Source: Prinsepia uniflora
Taxonomy: Eukaryota > Streptophyta > Magnoliopsida > Rosales > Rosaceae
Assembly (NCBI GenBank): GCA_032719365.1
Contig: CM064866.1
Span: 73,853,028 to 73,917,027, forward strand
Length of the DNA stretch: 64,000 nucleotides
Direction: 5' to 3'
Shown here: in pieces, positions 24,602 to 36,916 of the stretch
How positions within the stretch are numbered: position 1 is the stretch's first letter
Layout of the letters: each line of letters opens with the position of its first letter
The notes under the pieces: model-generated
What the model was told of the DNA's origin: nothing
Seen by the model: the letters and a program-made list of their open reading frames with translations, nothing else
Databases searched by the model: none
Position numbers and translations under genes: made by a program

Positions 24602-26980
24602 TGTAACGACCCGTCCGAATTCCTGGATTAGATTAGTGACTAATCACGATTAGTGAGGTAAATCGGTGATTAGTTGGGCAAAATCGGACGAACGATGCAA
24701 AATTACTGTTTTGCCTTTGGAATGGGTAAAACGTTGACTTTTCATTCTTACGGTCAAATGGACTTTGACCGATGACCGTGACATAGTTCGTGACGTCACG
24801 AGTTCATAGACAGGTACACGTTCAATTCCGACATTCGAGGAAGAAGTTATGACGTTCGGAAGTTCAAGGGCATTTTGGTAATTTTGGTTAAAAGGGGCAA
24901 AATATTGACTTTTGGACCGGGAGGTCCGATGGCCGAGGACCGAGGACCGTTACGTAGATCGGGACGATACGAATCCATAGACAGGTGGTATACTGAAATT
25001 GGACTTCGAATAGGGAAGTTATAGGTCACAGAAGGTCGATTTCACTATGCACATACTTCGAGGCGATGCTGATTTGGCAATATCTGATTGGGCAGATATT
25101 TTGAGTGGGACCCATGGATGAGTGACAAGTGTCACTCATCCCATTGGCAAAAACCCCTAAAAAGGGGATCTCACTTAATTAAATATTATTATATCTATTA
25201 TTATATAATTAACCTTTCTAAACACTAAATCCTAGCCATTCATTCCATCCCCCAATCAATCTACACCATCCATTTAATCCTCACTTCTCTCATCAGCCAT
25301 CAAATATCATCTTCATTCTTCATTTCCTCATAACCCGAAACACGATCACCATTTTCTCCTCCATCCTTCATTTTCTTCAAACACAAACACCACACCACCA
25401 TGACCATTATGGTACTCATTGTGTGACTGTGTGAGAGAGTGAAGGAGGACTGAGAGACTGAGACAACCAGAGCCACGATGGCCCACGGCGGGGAGCTCGA
25501 CCGTGAGGGAAAAATATTTAAAATTCCAACCTTGGGTTTTATTGAGTTTTAATCGAACCTAAGGCTTGGGTTTTCTTTCTAGTGATCACGAGGACCCGTG
25601 GGGATCAAAAAGAGTGGATGGGGACGGCGGTGCAGCCCAAACGGGCGGTCAGAAAATCCGATCAAGTTCTTCGATCAGAGAGGTACGGTTTCACGGCTTT
25701 TTCCTCTGCTTTTAATGTCTAAATGATAAGAAATGGGATTAGGAACGTTTAGGAATTAAAATGGGACAAAATGGGGTAGAAATGGACGGGTTTAAAGGTT
25801 GAACCGGTCGAGCCGATCCGGTCCGGTTTGAACCAGTCGAACCCGGTTCGACCATCGGAGAAGACGACACTGTTCACCGCGCGTGATCTCACGCGCAGGA
25901 ACCTTCTTAGGGCGTGTGGGGGCACGTGAGACACTGTTTGGGAAAGTGTTCAACATTTGAAACACTCTATTCGGTGTAACGAACATTTTGGGACTGGTTT
26001 TGTGTCGATCGGACACCGTCTTGATAATGTTCGGGGCATCAGAAGGTTTCGGATCGGGATTAAAAGTAGTTAAAAATTCCAGAAATTTACGGGGCTTTAG
26101 TGCGAGATTAATTAAGTAGTTAGTAACCTTCTATTACGATTTGGACAGGTTTGGGAGTCCCGGTGACGGTGATTGACTCGGGAGAGCCGTATGGCACGTA
26201 AATCAAGGCGGCAGCTCGGACCGTCTGTGAGTGGACATTGTTTTCTAAATTGGTACATGCATAAATATTTATTATATGTTTTAAACACTTGTTTGGTGAT
26301 GCCATGAGTTCATTTGGTTGTGGTTACGTATAAGCACGTATTTCGAGGTTTCAGCCTTATACGGTGCTTATACGGGTCGGTATTTCTTTATTGGTTTAAA
26401 TGAAATGGTTTTGGATTTCCAAAAGGATAAACTCGGGTATGAGACCCATTTGGTTTTGTCTCGGGCATATGACCCTATTGATGGCCTTCGGGTCTAAATC
26501 GTGGTTGCGACGGGTGCTATGTGCACGGCGACGGACGATATGACTCTCGCCTCCGGATTGGGATGTGTTCCTTCCGGAGAGGTCACGATGCACGATTCGT
26601 GGTCGGGCAGCCTGGGGAGGCTCAACTTCGGAGTGCTGACGGTTCAGGATAGCGATCGGTGATGAGTGCACTATGATCTTGTGGTGGTCGCGTCGGTTAA
26701 TTCGTTCACGGCGACATACCAGGATTGAGGGCGGTCCTAGATGGATGGTTGCACGCATCACTATGATCGGAGTCGTGACTGACGCTGAGATATCGGGCAG
26801 GATGCCCAGCTGATGTCATATGTTCGGGCAAGAGACCCAGTTACTTTACGATTATGATTTCGGGTCAGGGACCCTAGATGGATTTCCAAGTTCATGGCGG
26901 TTTATGGGAACCGGCATGAACCCTGTAAAGGTTATTGTGGTACATGACGGTTTATGGGAACCGGGCATGGAGGATGTTTT

Positions 26981-27017
<37 letters not shown>

Positions 27018-27846
27018 TGGAATGGATATTATGGATCATGACGGTTCAGGGGAACCGGGCATTGATGTTTATGTTATGTATATATATGTTCATATACCTT
27101 CCTTTACTTCTATTATCTCCTCCGGGGATGGTCGTTGGCCTGGGTGGACCCCGGAGTAGTCACGGAGCACTGACTGAGTGGGAGTTCCCCCCGTTGGGTT
27201 CCTTACTCTCAGAAAGGCTATGGTTACTATAACCTCATGACGGGTCATTGGTCTACGGACATTGACCTTGGACTCTGAGAGACTTGGGTTTGAGACCCCG
27301 GGTAACACGCGCGTAGCTTTGGAAACCGTGACAGGATTGGTTGTGTGAATTATATGTATATATGATATATGATATGATATATGATATGTGATATGCACAG
27401 GTTTTGGGCAGTGGCCCATGTACGTGGTTTTATTATGGTTTGGGCTGAGTCCCACATGGTTTTGGGCAATGGCCCGTATGGTTGAACCTTTATGGTTCGT
27501 TCGATTATGGTTTTGGGCTTAGTCCCCACACATGGTTCCATTTGGTCAAATGGTTTTCGAATGCACGCATGCTTTTTAGTGAAGGGTACAAATGTCTTCG
27601 TTAAAATGTTTTTATAAACTCTTGTTTTGTCCACTCACAGCTTTTAATGTTTTGACTGCCCTTCAGGTTGACAGTCGATGTGGACTGTAGCAGAGACTGA
27701 GATATCACATACCTCCTTCGGATCCTGGCGTACTCTGATAGCCCAAGAGGGCAAAGGTCGGAAATATCCCTTGTCTGACACTTCGTGTCAGACGGGAGCA
27801 GGTTCATCCCGCGTTAATCCCGGGGGGATTGGGATGGGTCCTGTCA
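24602..27846 (+). repeat. 3' LTR of element B
   Basis: This 3245-bp copy of the 5' LTR runs from TGTAACGACCC to GGGATGGGTCCTGTCA. It keeps the segment missing from the 5' copy near 26200-26250. The (TA)n tract at 26984-27014 differs in length from the 5' copy. TTGACT, GGTCAAA, CTTTGACC and GTGACGTCA-type motifs are visible at 24729-24905. Confidence 0.87.
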
Positions 27847-28589
27847 CATCAATTCATACCTATCCGAACGCATCGGATACCGATTAAATCTATTACCACT
27901 ATATGCCCGATTGACTTCGTATGGAAGCCAATCCCATCGATAAACCTCGTGTCACTCAGCAACCGATGCTGAAATCTTGACTCACTCGAGTCCCAAATCG
28001 TCACACCACGTATCCTGTCGAAACACATTCGACATCGTGACCATCCTTGGTGTATCTAGACCCCATCGAATACTTGTCTCAGCAAAGATAACAAGTCTGC
28101 ACCGTAGGGTTCCCTTGGTCATCCGTGACCTTGAGCCTCCGCTCGCATCAAACATTGAAGCCTACCATTCCACTATGCTCGATCACACAGTAGTCGACGT
28201 CCAGTTAACTCATCATCATGTCGGAACACATCCGATCATGGTACTCATCGATCTGTCACTATCGGATCGCCACTCATGTCCATCTAGGACTCTATCGAAC
28301 CTACAACACATTCATACTCTGGGGGAACTCTCAACCTGACATACCGATTGACCGTGGTCAATCCCATCGTCCAACGTGCGCAACACACCGGTGCATCCAT
28401 ATTAAGTCAATCACCAAGGCACTACTCGGCCTGCTCAATGACTGCACTCTAGCAACGTCCAATCACGCACTAATCCTTACTATCCTCAACGTCTTCTCGG
28501 AGTACTCGTGGTCACCTGACCAACTCAAGAGATAGACCAACCAACATCCATCATCTCGATCATCGTGATCATTACCACACAGCTCGACC
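27847..28589 (-). other. Element C internal region, second part
   Basis: The sequence resumes after element B with the CATCA target copy and runs to the CGACC copy before solo LTR F. An open frame at 27977-28339 has no family signature. The segment resembles the reversed internal sequences of A and B in style. Nothing coding can be supported. Confidence 0.6.
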
Positions 28590-31079
28590 GGTAACGACCC
28601 ATCCCGGAATTCGGGATTAGATTGGTAACTAACCATGATTAATGGGGGTTAATCGGTGATTAGTTGGGTGGAATCGGACGAACGTGGCAAAATGACCGTT
28701 TTTGCCCTAGTCGTGGGTGAAACGTTGACTTTTTATGCGGGCGGTCAAATGGACCTTGCCCGATGACCGTGACGTAGTTTGGGACGTCACGAGTTCATAG
28801 ACAGGTGGCACGTCCGATTCGGACGAACAGGGTGAAAGTTATGACGTGCGGAAGTTCAGGGGCATTTTCGTAATTTAGACATTACAAGGGGAAAAAGTTG
28901 ACTTTTTGTTTGACAATTGATATCCATATGACTCGAAGACCGTTATGTTCGTCTCGACGCCCTGAGTACAACGACAGGCGGCACGCGTGAAACGAACGTC
29001 GGATGACCGAGTTACGGGTCACGGAAGTTGGAGGGCATTTTGGTAATTATTGCCCTGAGGGCATTTTGGTCATTTGCACGGGTTATTGTTCAAACAACCG
29101 TGAAAGCAGAGCCTGCACATCGTGCTGGGTGGTGCTCTGATCGGGCGATTTTTTTAAACGGCTTAGTGGACTGAACATGAAATTGTTTAGGTATTTTGAG
29201 GTATTGAACGGCATGGTGGCATGGGCTGAGACAAACCAGTGCACGGGTATTCATTTTCCATGGCTCCGGGTTCTGTTTGCGGGGAACAACCTTCAGTGGA
29301 ATCAGATGGATTCCCACGAGCTGTTGGCCACGCCGTTCGATTATCTGGGTGCTGAGTGTGCTTCTGAGCATCATTTGGAACAAGGGAAGGCTGAGCGTTG
29401 AGAGAACCAGCTCTAGGAGAAAAATCAAAAAATTGAGGGAAAAATCAGAATTGGAATTGTGTGAGGAATTGGACGACACCAGGGACAGTAATCGTCTTCT
29501 GGGACCATTTGGAGATCAACCGTAGCTACTGGCAAGGGATTCGATCACTGTTTGGCCATGCTCACTGGTTCCTGTTTCAGTGTTTTGCAGGGACTGTGGA
29601 CGATCACTTCCAGGTAAAGTCTTGTCCAATTGATCGCGTATTTCAGTTCCTTTTAGGTCTAGAATCCTCACTGTGAAGTTAATTTGAGTTTGATTGAGGA
29701 AACACAGAGTTTGGGTGATCGACCCGTTTGGACGATCACGGGTCGTGGGGCTGATTTTTGGGGCTGTTATGATGAATCAGGGACATAGAACCTTAATTGG
29801 ATAGCTGAGGAATGTGTTAGGATCAAGGACGGATGCAATCAGGGTCGAATTGAAGGTCATCTGACCGGGTTGGACTCGCAGGTCGCAGACCCGTTTTGCA
29901 GGGAAACGGGTGAAGAAGACGTACTGTAGCGGGAACTGTAGCAGGCGCGTGGCCTCACGCGCAGCCGCTTGCGGCGGCGCGTGACGGCGCGTGGGTCCGA
30001 ATTTCAAGGTGAGTTCAACACGACTTTTGTCCTATACAATGTAACGAACATTTTAGCGTTGGTTTCGAAATTATCGGACACCGTTTCGATGTGGTTCCGA
30101 GGGTCCGAAGATTTTATTACGTTTGTAATTAATGATTAATTCCCGGAAAATTATGGGGAATTAGTATGCTGTTATGTAAGCCCTTAGTGACACTAAAGTA
30201 TGTTTTCGAACAGGATTTGGAATTTCTGGAAAATATCGGAAATTACGGAATCGCGTGCGGCGTAAACTGAGCCCTATTGGACGGTGTGTGAGTGGACGTT
30301 GCTTTCAAATTTAATGCATGCATAAATTATTTCTATGATTTTATGATTATGATTATAAGTTACGATTGATTTTGGTTTCCGTATTTATACGTATTCGATT
30401 CCCGTATTTATACGTATTTCTACTATACATGTGAAATTACACGTATTTCGAGACTATGGTCACTCGTGTGCTTAATGATGGTTTAATGAAAGAAGTTATA
30501 TGAAATGGGTGTAAAATGATTTAAGAAGGTTGTTTATGATTTGCGAGAGTGACTTACGATTTTGACACGTTTTTCGAGAATGTTCCGGATTTGCACGTTT
30601 TACGAGATTTTGAATATGTTGAGATTGGACCGTGATTTTGGTGATTATGATTGTGGTTTTGATGTTTTGATAATGAGATTTGAGAAATGAAGTGATTTTA
30701 AGGAATTAAAAAGGATTTTGAAAAAGGCGATTTCGGGCTTGATGCTCGGGGCATAAAAGAAATTTTAACGAATGAGATTTCGGTTTTCGGAAATTTAAAT
30801 GCGGATTCTTGGTTTGGGTTAGGAATGATGCTTCCGGATGCCGGCTTACGGAATCATTGTTGCGAATTCGAATTCGGGAATGAAAAAGGATTTAATAAAG
30901 TGATTTGCTATGATTGTGCATGTCCCGTGTTTAATGATGATTTGAACATGTCTTGTGAAGTAAGGTTTGGGAATTTGAATGTGGAAACTCGGACCATGGG
31001 TCCTATTGTGAAAAATGTGATTTTGGGATGGATCCCACGTTGTCGTGATTGATAAATGTTTAGGGGTTTAAGGACCTGT

Positions 31080-31350
31080 TGAAAACTGTTTGGGGGTTCA
31101 AAGACCCATTGAAAACTGTTTTGGGTTTAAAGACCCGGGTGCTATTGGTGGAGCACGTTTTGAGTTTAAAGACTCGGTTAATTGATGACGGGGGAGGGCC
31201 CTTAATGAGTTTAAAGACTCGTGAGTTTAAAGACTCGGTTACTGTGATACCTCCGAGGCCTATTGATTATGTTCTGAGTTTAAAGACTCGTTGATATCCC
31301 GGGAAGGCCTGTTTATGCGCATGGTTTTGAGTTTAAAGACTCGGGCGCAC
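31080..31350 (+). repeat. GAGTTTAAAGACTC repeat array in LTR F
   Basis: At least seven copies of GTTTAAAGACTCG-like units occur at irregular spacing. Each is near-palindromic around TTTAAA. The same motif, reversed, forms the array in both LTRs of element J (52595-52812 and 57280-57475). Spacing is irregular and spacers differ in sequence, so this is not a CRISPR array. Confidence 0.8.
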
Positions 31351-31891
31351 TTGATATCCAGCAAAATGATTGACTTGTGATTTATTGATGATTTCTGATG
31401 TTTCAGTTGAGTTGGGCAGTGGCCCGGTGTATGGTAGTTGGCTTTGGATCATGTTGTGCATTTGGTTTTGATTCGTGGTTTTGGGCTGAGGCCCGGTGTT
31501 TATGATTGCGGGCTAAGACCCGATGGTCGAGGAAGGAAAAAAATGATTTTGCGGTTCATACGAGTTTTTCCTTATGTTGCAATTTTGATACACAGTTTTT
31601 CTTATGTGGAAAATCTTATTCGATTGCGGAATGATTTTTGTATGCATGCATTCGTTTTTACGCGAAGGGTAAAAACGTTTGTTGTAACTGTTTTGCTAAA
31701 CCGATTTATTTTTGTCCACTCACACCGTTTGGTTTTTATTGACCCTCCAGGTCGTGGCGCGTTGTTCGAGGCTGTACGAGGGGCGGAGGCATGAGTAAGC
31801 ACATGTGGCTATCCCTGGTCTGGCACGTACTGAGGGTAACTTGGGTATTTCAGTCGACTTGCCAGACGGGAGCAGGACCGGGCACAGTTAT

Positions 31892-34800
31892 TGACAAGAC
31901 CCATCCCAATCCCCCCGGGATTAGTGCGGGATGACCCTGCTCCCGTCTGACACGAAGTGTCAGACAAGGAATATTTCCGACCTTTGCCCTCCTAGGCTAT
32001 CAGAGTACGCCAGGATCCGTAGGAGGTATGTGATATCTCGATCTCTGCTACAGTCCACACCGTATCCAACCTGAAGGATATTAAAAACAGAAAGACTGTG
32101 AGTGGACAAAAATAAAGATTTTATAAAAACATATTTCATAAAGAAGACCTTTATACCCTCCACTAAAAAGCATGCATGCATTCGAAAACCATTTATCCAG
32201 AAAACCATAATGAAACCAAGTACACGGGCCACTGCCCAAATCCATAAGGGACTCAGCCCAAATCATAAGAAACTAACCATACGGGCCACTGCCCAAAACC
32301 TGTGTAAACACACATCATATATCATATATAGCATACATCACATATACATATAATTCACACAACCAATCCTGTCACGGTTTCAAAGCTACGCGCGTGCTAC
32401 CCAGGTCTCAATCCGAGTCTTCTCAAAGTCAAGATCAATGTCCGTAGACCACTGACCCTACCCGAGGTAATAGTAATCATAGCCTTCCTGAGAGTAAGGA
32501 ACCCAACTGGGGGTGACTCCACTCAGTCGGTGCTCCGTGACTACTCCGGGGTCCACCCAGGCCAACGACCCTCCCCGGAGGAGATAATAGAAGTAAAGGA
32601 AGGTATATGAATACATATATATACATAATATAAACGTTCATGCCCGGTTCCCTTGAACCGTCATGATCCACAACATCCATTAACCAGGGTTCATGCCGGT
32701 TCCCATAAACCGTCATGAACCAGAATAACCTGACAAAGGTTCATGCCAGTTCCCATAAACCGTCATCAACCACAATGACCTTTCCAGAGTTCATGCCGGT
32801 TCCCATAAACCGTCATGAACTTGGAAATCCATCTAGGGTCCCTGACCCGAAATCATCAGTGTAAAACAACTGGGTCTCGTGCCCGAACATATGACTCAAC
32901 TGGGCATCCTGCCCGATATCTAAGGGTCAGTCACGACTCCGATCATAGTGATGCGTGCAGCCATCCATCCAGGACCGCCCTCAATCCTGGTATGTCGCCG
33001 TGAACAAATCAACCGATGCGACCACCACAAGATCATGGTGCACTCATCACCGATCGCTATCCTGAACCGTCAGCACTCCGAAGTCGAGCCTCCCCAGGCT
33101 GCCCAACCACGAATCGTGCATCGTGACCTCTCCGGAAGGAACACATCCCAATCTGGAGGCAAGCGTCGTATCGTTGATCGCCGTGCACATAGCACCGGTC
33201 GCGACCACGATTTAGACCCGAAGGTCGTAAATAGCGTCATATGCCCGAGACAAAACCAAATGGGTCTCATACCCGAGTTTATCTTTTTAGAAATCCAAAA
33301 TCAAATCATTTAAATCAATAAAGAAATACAGACCCGTATAAGCACCGTATAAGGCCGAAACCTCGAAATACGTGCTTATACGTAACCACATACAAATGCA
33401 CCCATGGCATTACAAAAAAGCATTTAAAACATATAATAAACATTTATGCACGCACCAATTTAGAAAACAAGATCCACTCACAGACCGTCCGAGCTGCCGC
33501 CTCGATTTGCGTGCCATACGGCTCCCCGAGCCGATCACCGTTACCGGGACTCCCAAACCTGTTCAAATCGTAATAGAAGGTTACTAACTACTTAATTAAC
33601 CTCCTACCAAAGCCCCGTAATTTTCTGATATTTTTAACTATTTTTAAAACCGAACCTAAACCTTCCGATGCCCCGAAACATATCGAGACGGTGTCCGATT
33701 GACACGAAACCAGTCCCAAAATGTTCGTTACATCGAATAGAAGATTTCACATGTTGAACACGTCCCCAAATTCTCCCCCACGCGCCGCCCGAAGTGGCTG
33801 CGCGTGGGCCTCACGCGCCGCTACAGTACCCGTCATCTCCAGCGATCGAACCGGTCCAGCCTGCGTAGCCGGTCCAGCCGAACCGGCGTAGCCGGTTCAG
33901 GCATTTTCCCGTCTCCATTTGGTCCGATTCCACCCCAAAACAACCCTATAATTCCTATTTCGATCCTAGGAGTATGTTTGGATAATCAAAACGAAGAAAA
34001 ACACATAGAACCCGAGGTTTGATTCTTGAACCTCACGGTTCTGTTTTTCCGAGTTCCTCCCCACGGCTTCTCAGCCACTAACCACCACCCAAAACATCCT
34101 AATAGCTTCCCAATAACCCCCTAAGCTCATCCTAATCATCTAATAGCAACCATAATGCAAAGATCGAATTAAAATGGAATTTGGACCTCACCGTACCCTC
34201 TCGGGTTCGTGGCTTCGGCCGTGCACGGTGGCCTCACCTGGCCGGCCACCGTCCTCCACCATCATCTCATCACTCTCTAGTCTCTCCAGTAAGCATATGG
34301 GGTCAAGGGTTGAAGGTTGTAATGGGTTTGGGGTCTCCTGAGATCGGGTTAAATGGTTTGAAAGGAAAGAAATGATCGATGAAGAGGCAGGTGAGATGCA
34401 TGAAGGAAAAATGGTGTCCATTGGATGGGTGACACTTGTCACTCATCCATTGGACATCAGGACAAATATCTGGGCCCACTAGAGACAAAACTTAACTTTT
34501 TGTCTCGTAAAACGTGTCGCTGTGAATAGTAACCTGGAACTTCCGTGAACCGTAACTTCGCTGTCTAACGTCCGAATTCGACGTGCCGCCTGTCTATGGA
34601 TTCGTATCATCCTTATCTACGTAACGGTCTTTGGCCCTTGGCCATCGGACCTCCTGGTCAAAATGTCAACATTTTACCCCCTTTATCTAAAATTACCAAA
34701 ATGCCCCTAAACTTCCGAACGTCATAACTTCCTTCTCGAACGTCGGAATTGAACGTGCCACCTGTCTATGAACTCGTGACGTCACGAACTACGTCACGGT

Positions 34801-34974
34801 CATCGGTCAAAGTCCATTTGACCGCCCGATTGAAAAGTCAACATTTTGCCACCACTAGGGGCAAAACGGTCATTTCGCATCGTTTGTCCGATTTCGCCCA
34901 ACTAATCACGGATTAGCCTCACTAATCGTGATTAGTCACTAATCTAATCCTGGAATTCGGGACGGGTCGTTACA
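31892..34974 (-). mobile_element. Solo LTR E, minus orientation
   Basis: This 3083-bp LTR runs from TGACAAGACCC to GGGTCGTTACA and is inserted in solo LTR F. It is flanked by a perfect GTTAT duplication (31887-31891 and 34975-34979). It resembles the LTRs of element B reversed, including the repeat array at 32634-32825, the TAACGAACA block near 33670-33735, the CGCG block 33778-33825 and GTGACGTCACG-like sequence near 34775. No internal region is present. Confidence 0.86.
32634..32825 (-). repeat. Hairpin-forming tandem units in LTR E
   Basis: Four units of about 60 bp each contain GGTTCATGCCGGTTCCC followed by ATAAACCGTCATGAACC. GGTTCATG and CATGAACC are complementary, as are GGTT and AACC in the middle, so each unit can fold into a stem. 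Homologous units lie at 20440-20625 and 26890-27065 in element B. Confidence 0.75.
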
Positions 34975-35008
34975 GTTATCGATGCTCCTTCCGGGGGTGG
35001 TCCTGTCA

Positions 35009-35120
35009 CGACCCATAGTGGATTCACTACCTCGTAATTTCGCCCTGAATGTCCGTTAATCGTCAGCTAATCCGTCATTAGTCTTACTTAATCCCTAAAA
35101 ATTAGGGACGGGTCGTTACA
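35009..35120 (-). repeat. Truncated right LTR end of element C
   Basis: After the CGACC target copy and a short internal remnant, TCGTAATTTCGCCCTG to GGGTCGTTACA (about 35030-35120) matches the end of C's left LTR at 17587-17672. The rest of this LTR and its primer site are missing. It is a deletion remnant. Confidence 0.75.
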
Positions 35121-36329
35121 CTTTTCTAACAAACATTGATAGAAATCTCAATGTGAAGGTAAAAATGGGTACTAGAGATCTTGTTCAGGTGGCAGGGAAA
35201 GGTTCCTTGCATGTTCACACTGATCAAGGGGACAAATACATTAAGGAAGTCATGCTTATGCCTATATTAGATGAAAACCTATTGAGTGTGAGGTAGATGG
35301 TAGAACATGGGTACAGTTTGGTGTTTGGAAACATATTTGCTGAAATCTTTGAAGATGGGACTTTGAGGCAAAGAGTGGCTAAAGTTCCTATGACAGGAAT
35401 CAGGTGTTTCAAGATTTCCTTGAACTATGTGAATTTTAGAACCAAGGGATCTGGAACTGTTGAGCGACTTAAGGCTAGCACTGAAGAAGGTTCAGAGTTG
35501 TGGCACCTGAGATTTGGTCACTTAAACCTTGCAAGTCTAAGACAACTCAAACAGAAAGAAATGGTGATTGGATTGTCTAGTTTACATAGAGAAAAAGGTG
35601 TGTGTGAAGGATGCATAGCTGGAAAGCATCATGTCAGTTCCTTTGATACTTAAGGAGCTTGGAGAGCATCTTCACCATTAGAACTCATACACAAAGATAT
35701 GTGTTGTCCCATGCAGACAGAAACAATGGGTGGCAATCTGTATTTCCTTACATTCATTGATGATCATTCAAGAATGTGTTGGGTGTATTTCTTAAGACAC
35801 AAGTCAGGGGTCCTGAATGTGTTTAAGAAATTCAAGGCCATGATAGAATTACAGAGTGGATTTAAGATCAAGAGACTAAGAAGTGACAGGGGTGGAGAGT
35901 ATTTGTCTAATGAGTTTCAGAAGGTGCTTGAAGAAGCAGGAATTGAAAGGCAACTGACTGTGGCCTATTCTCCTCAACAGAATGGGGTTGTTGAAAGCAA
36001 GAACAGAACTATAGTTGAAATGGCTAAGTCAATGCTTCATTACAAGCATTTACCCTAGAGTTTTGGGGAGAAGCAGTTAACACTGTTGTGTATCTTCTCA
36101 ATCGATGTCCTATAAAGGCTGTACTGAACAAGACCCTATTTGAAGTGTTCTTAGGAAGAAGACCATGAATGACTCACCTAAGGGTCTTTGGATCCTTATG
36201 CTACATGCATGTTCCAAAACAGACCATGCAGAAGTTGGATGATTCCAGTAACAAAGGGATCATTGTTGGCTATGGAAGTTGTGAAAAAGGCTATAGGCTG
36301 TATAGTTTGGAAAACAGGAAAGTTGTGGT
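35121..36329 (+). pseudogene. Copia protease tail, GAG-pre-integrase and integrase core, piece 4
   Basis: The host copia frame resumes after element C. It runs through the protease tail, a pre-integrase HHCC zinc domain (LWHLRFGH ... CEGCIAGKHH, about 35500-35640) and the integrase catalytic core. The DD35E residues are in FIDDHSR (about 35757), LRSDRGGEY (about 35878) and NGVVESKNR (about 35985). Breaks: TAG at 35296, TAA at about 35651, a one-base frameshift near 36055, and TGA at about 36167. Element I interrupts the integrase C-terminal region at 36330. The protein cannot be made intact. Confidence 0.88.
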
Positions 36330-36905
36330 TGTTTGGTCCTGAAATGACCAACTCGATGAGACCCGCTGGGGGTTCTAGGACCAGCCGCGTGGTGTCTCGG
36401 GCCCGCTGGGAGCGTTGTGGTTCGGCAGGGATCCTGCAAAACTAGACACCGGTGTGGTGTCGGCCTGAGGGGCTCCGATGCCTAAGTTAGTATCTGAATG
36501 CCGAGCGGCAAGTAAATACAGTGCTCTGGATCGGTTCCGAGTGTCCTCTCTTTGTGAAGGGTTTCGGGGTATTTATAGTAGCCATAACTGCGGTAGGTGG
36601 GTTACTGTTACGGGAGCAGGTGGTGCTTTGTGGCTGAGAGCCGTCTGACAAGCCCTGGACATCCGGAGGAGGCGCCAGCTGGAGTCCCAACCTGCCTCCG
36701 TCAGGGAGTTGGTGTGGCAGAGTTGGTTAGGTGACTGTCGCAGCCAGCTGTTGTCTGTTCACTGTCAGATGCCGAATGGCGGGTCTGCAGTATGGTGCCG
36801 ATCGGCGGACCGTGGGTCGTGAGGGTGCCGATCATGCGGTCGGTCGGCGGCCTTCCTATCCTGGTGGGACCTGTGCTAGGGTGGTCGATCGATATGGTGT
36901 CAACA
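36330..36905 (-). repeat. Left (3') LTR of element I
   Basis: This 576-bp LTR begins TGTTTGGTCC and ends GTGTCAACA. On the element's own strand a TATAAATA box lies at 36570-36577. It is essentially identical to 39207-39782. Confidence 0.9.
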
Positions 36906-36916
36906 TAAGTCCCCTA
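36906..36916 (-). promoter_or_regulatory. Polypurine tract of element I
   Basis: The reverse strand reads AGGGGACTTA directly before the 3' LTR start TGTTGACAC. It is short but in the expected place. Confidence 0.6.

Larger units (their letters stand above)
18201..27846 (+). mobile_element. LTR element B: complete non-coding (LARD-type) gypsy-like retrotransposon
   Basis: This 9.65-kb element is flanked by a perfect 5-bp target duplication, CATCA. The 5' LTR is 18201-21388 and the 3' LTR 24602-27846, with 3.2 kb of internal sequence between. A tRNA-iMet primer site follows the 5' LTR and a polypurine tract precedes the 3' LTR, so it reads left to right. No gag or pol domain is present. The LTRs differ more than those of A or J, including an indel of about 55 bp near 19805 against 26200, so B is probably older. 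Confidence 0.88.
28590..35008 (+). mobile_element. Solo LTR F, plus orientation, interrupted by solo LTR E
   Basis: F begins GGTAACGACCC (first base changed from the usual T) and ends GTGGTCCTGTCA. Its own sequence is 28590-31891 plus 34980-35008, about 3.3 kb. The flanks are a perfect CGACC duplication (28585-28589 and 35009-35013). Landmarks are: GTGACG and GACGTCACG at 28769-28790; CGCG block 29943-29995; TAACGAACATTTT at 30040; repeats of GAGTTTAAAGACTCG at 31080-31350; GTCCACTCACA at 31713. It has no internal region or primer site. An open frame at 29177-29401 has no recognised relatives and is treated as noise. Confidence 0.83.
11840..35120 (-). mobile_element. LTR element C: non-coding gypsy-like element, heavily nested, right LTR truncated
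   Basis: The outer boundaries are TGTCAGGACGC at 11840 and GGGTCGTTACA ending at 35120. The flanks CTTTG (11835-11839) and CTTTT (35121-35125) are a target duplication with one mismatch, and the copia protease reads through across it. The left LTR is 11840-12557 plus 15711-17672. The own internal sequence is 17673-18200 plus about 27847-28589. The right LTR survives only as about 90 bp (35030-35120), matching 17587-17672. A deletion has therefore removed the primer site and most of the 5' LTR. Solo LTRs D and F and complete element B lie inside it. No coding domain of its own was found. Confidence 0.78.

Noticed and set aside
27090..27455. 121-codon minus-strand frame with repeated ISYH residues in B's 3' LTR
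   Set aside because: Produced by ATATGAT simple repeats; not protein-like.
29177..29525. Plus-strand frames in LTR F that look like a short cysteine-poor protein
   Set aside because: No family match; inside an LTR between the W-box region and the CGCG block; equivalent region in other LTRs is not open.
31080..31350. CRISPR-like regular repeats (GTTTAAAGACTCG)
   Set aside because: Spacing is irregular, units are part of a plant LTR, the same motif recurs in another LTR, and there are no cas genes. This is eukaryotic DNA.
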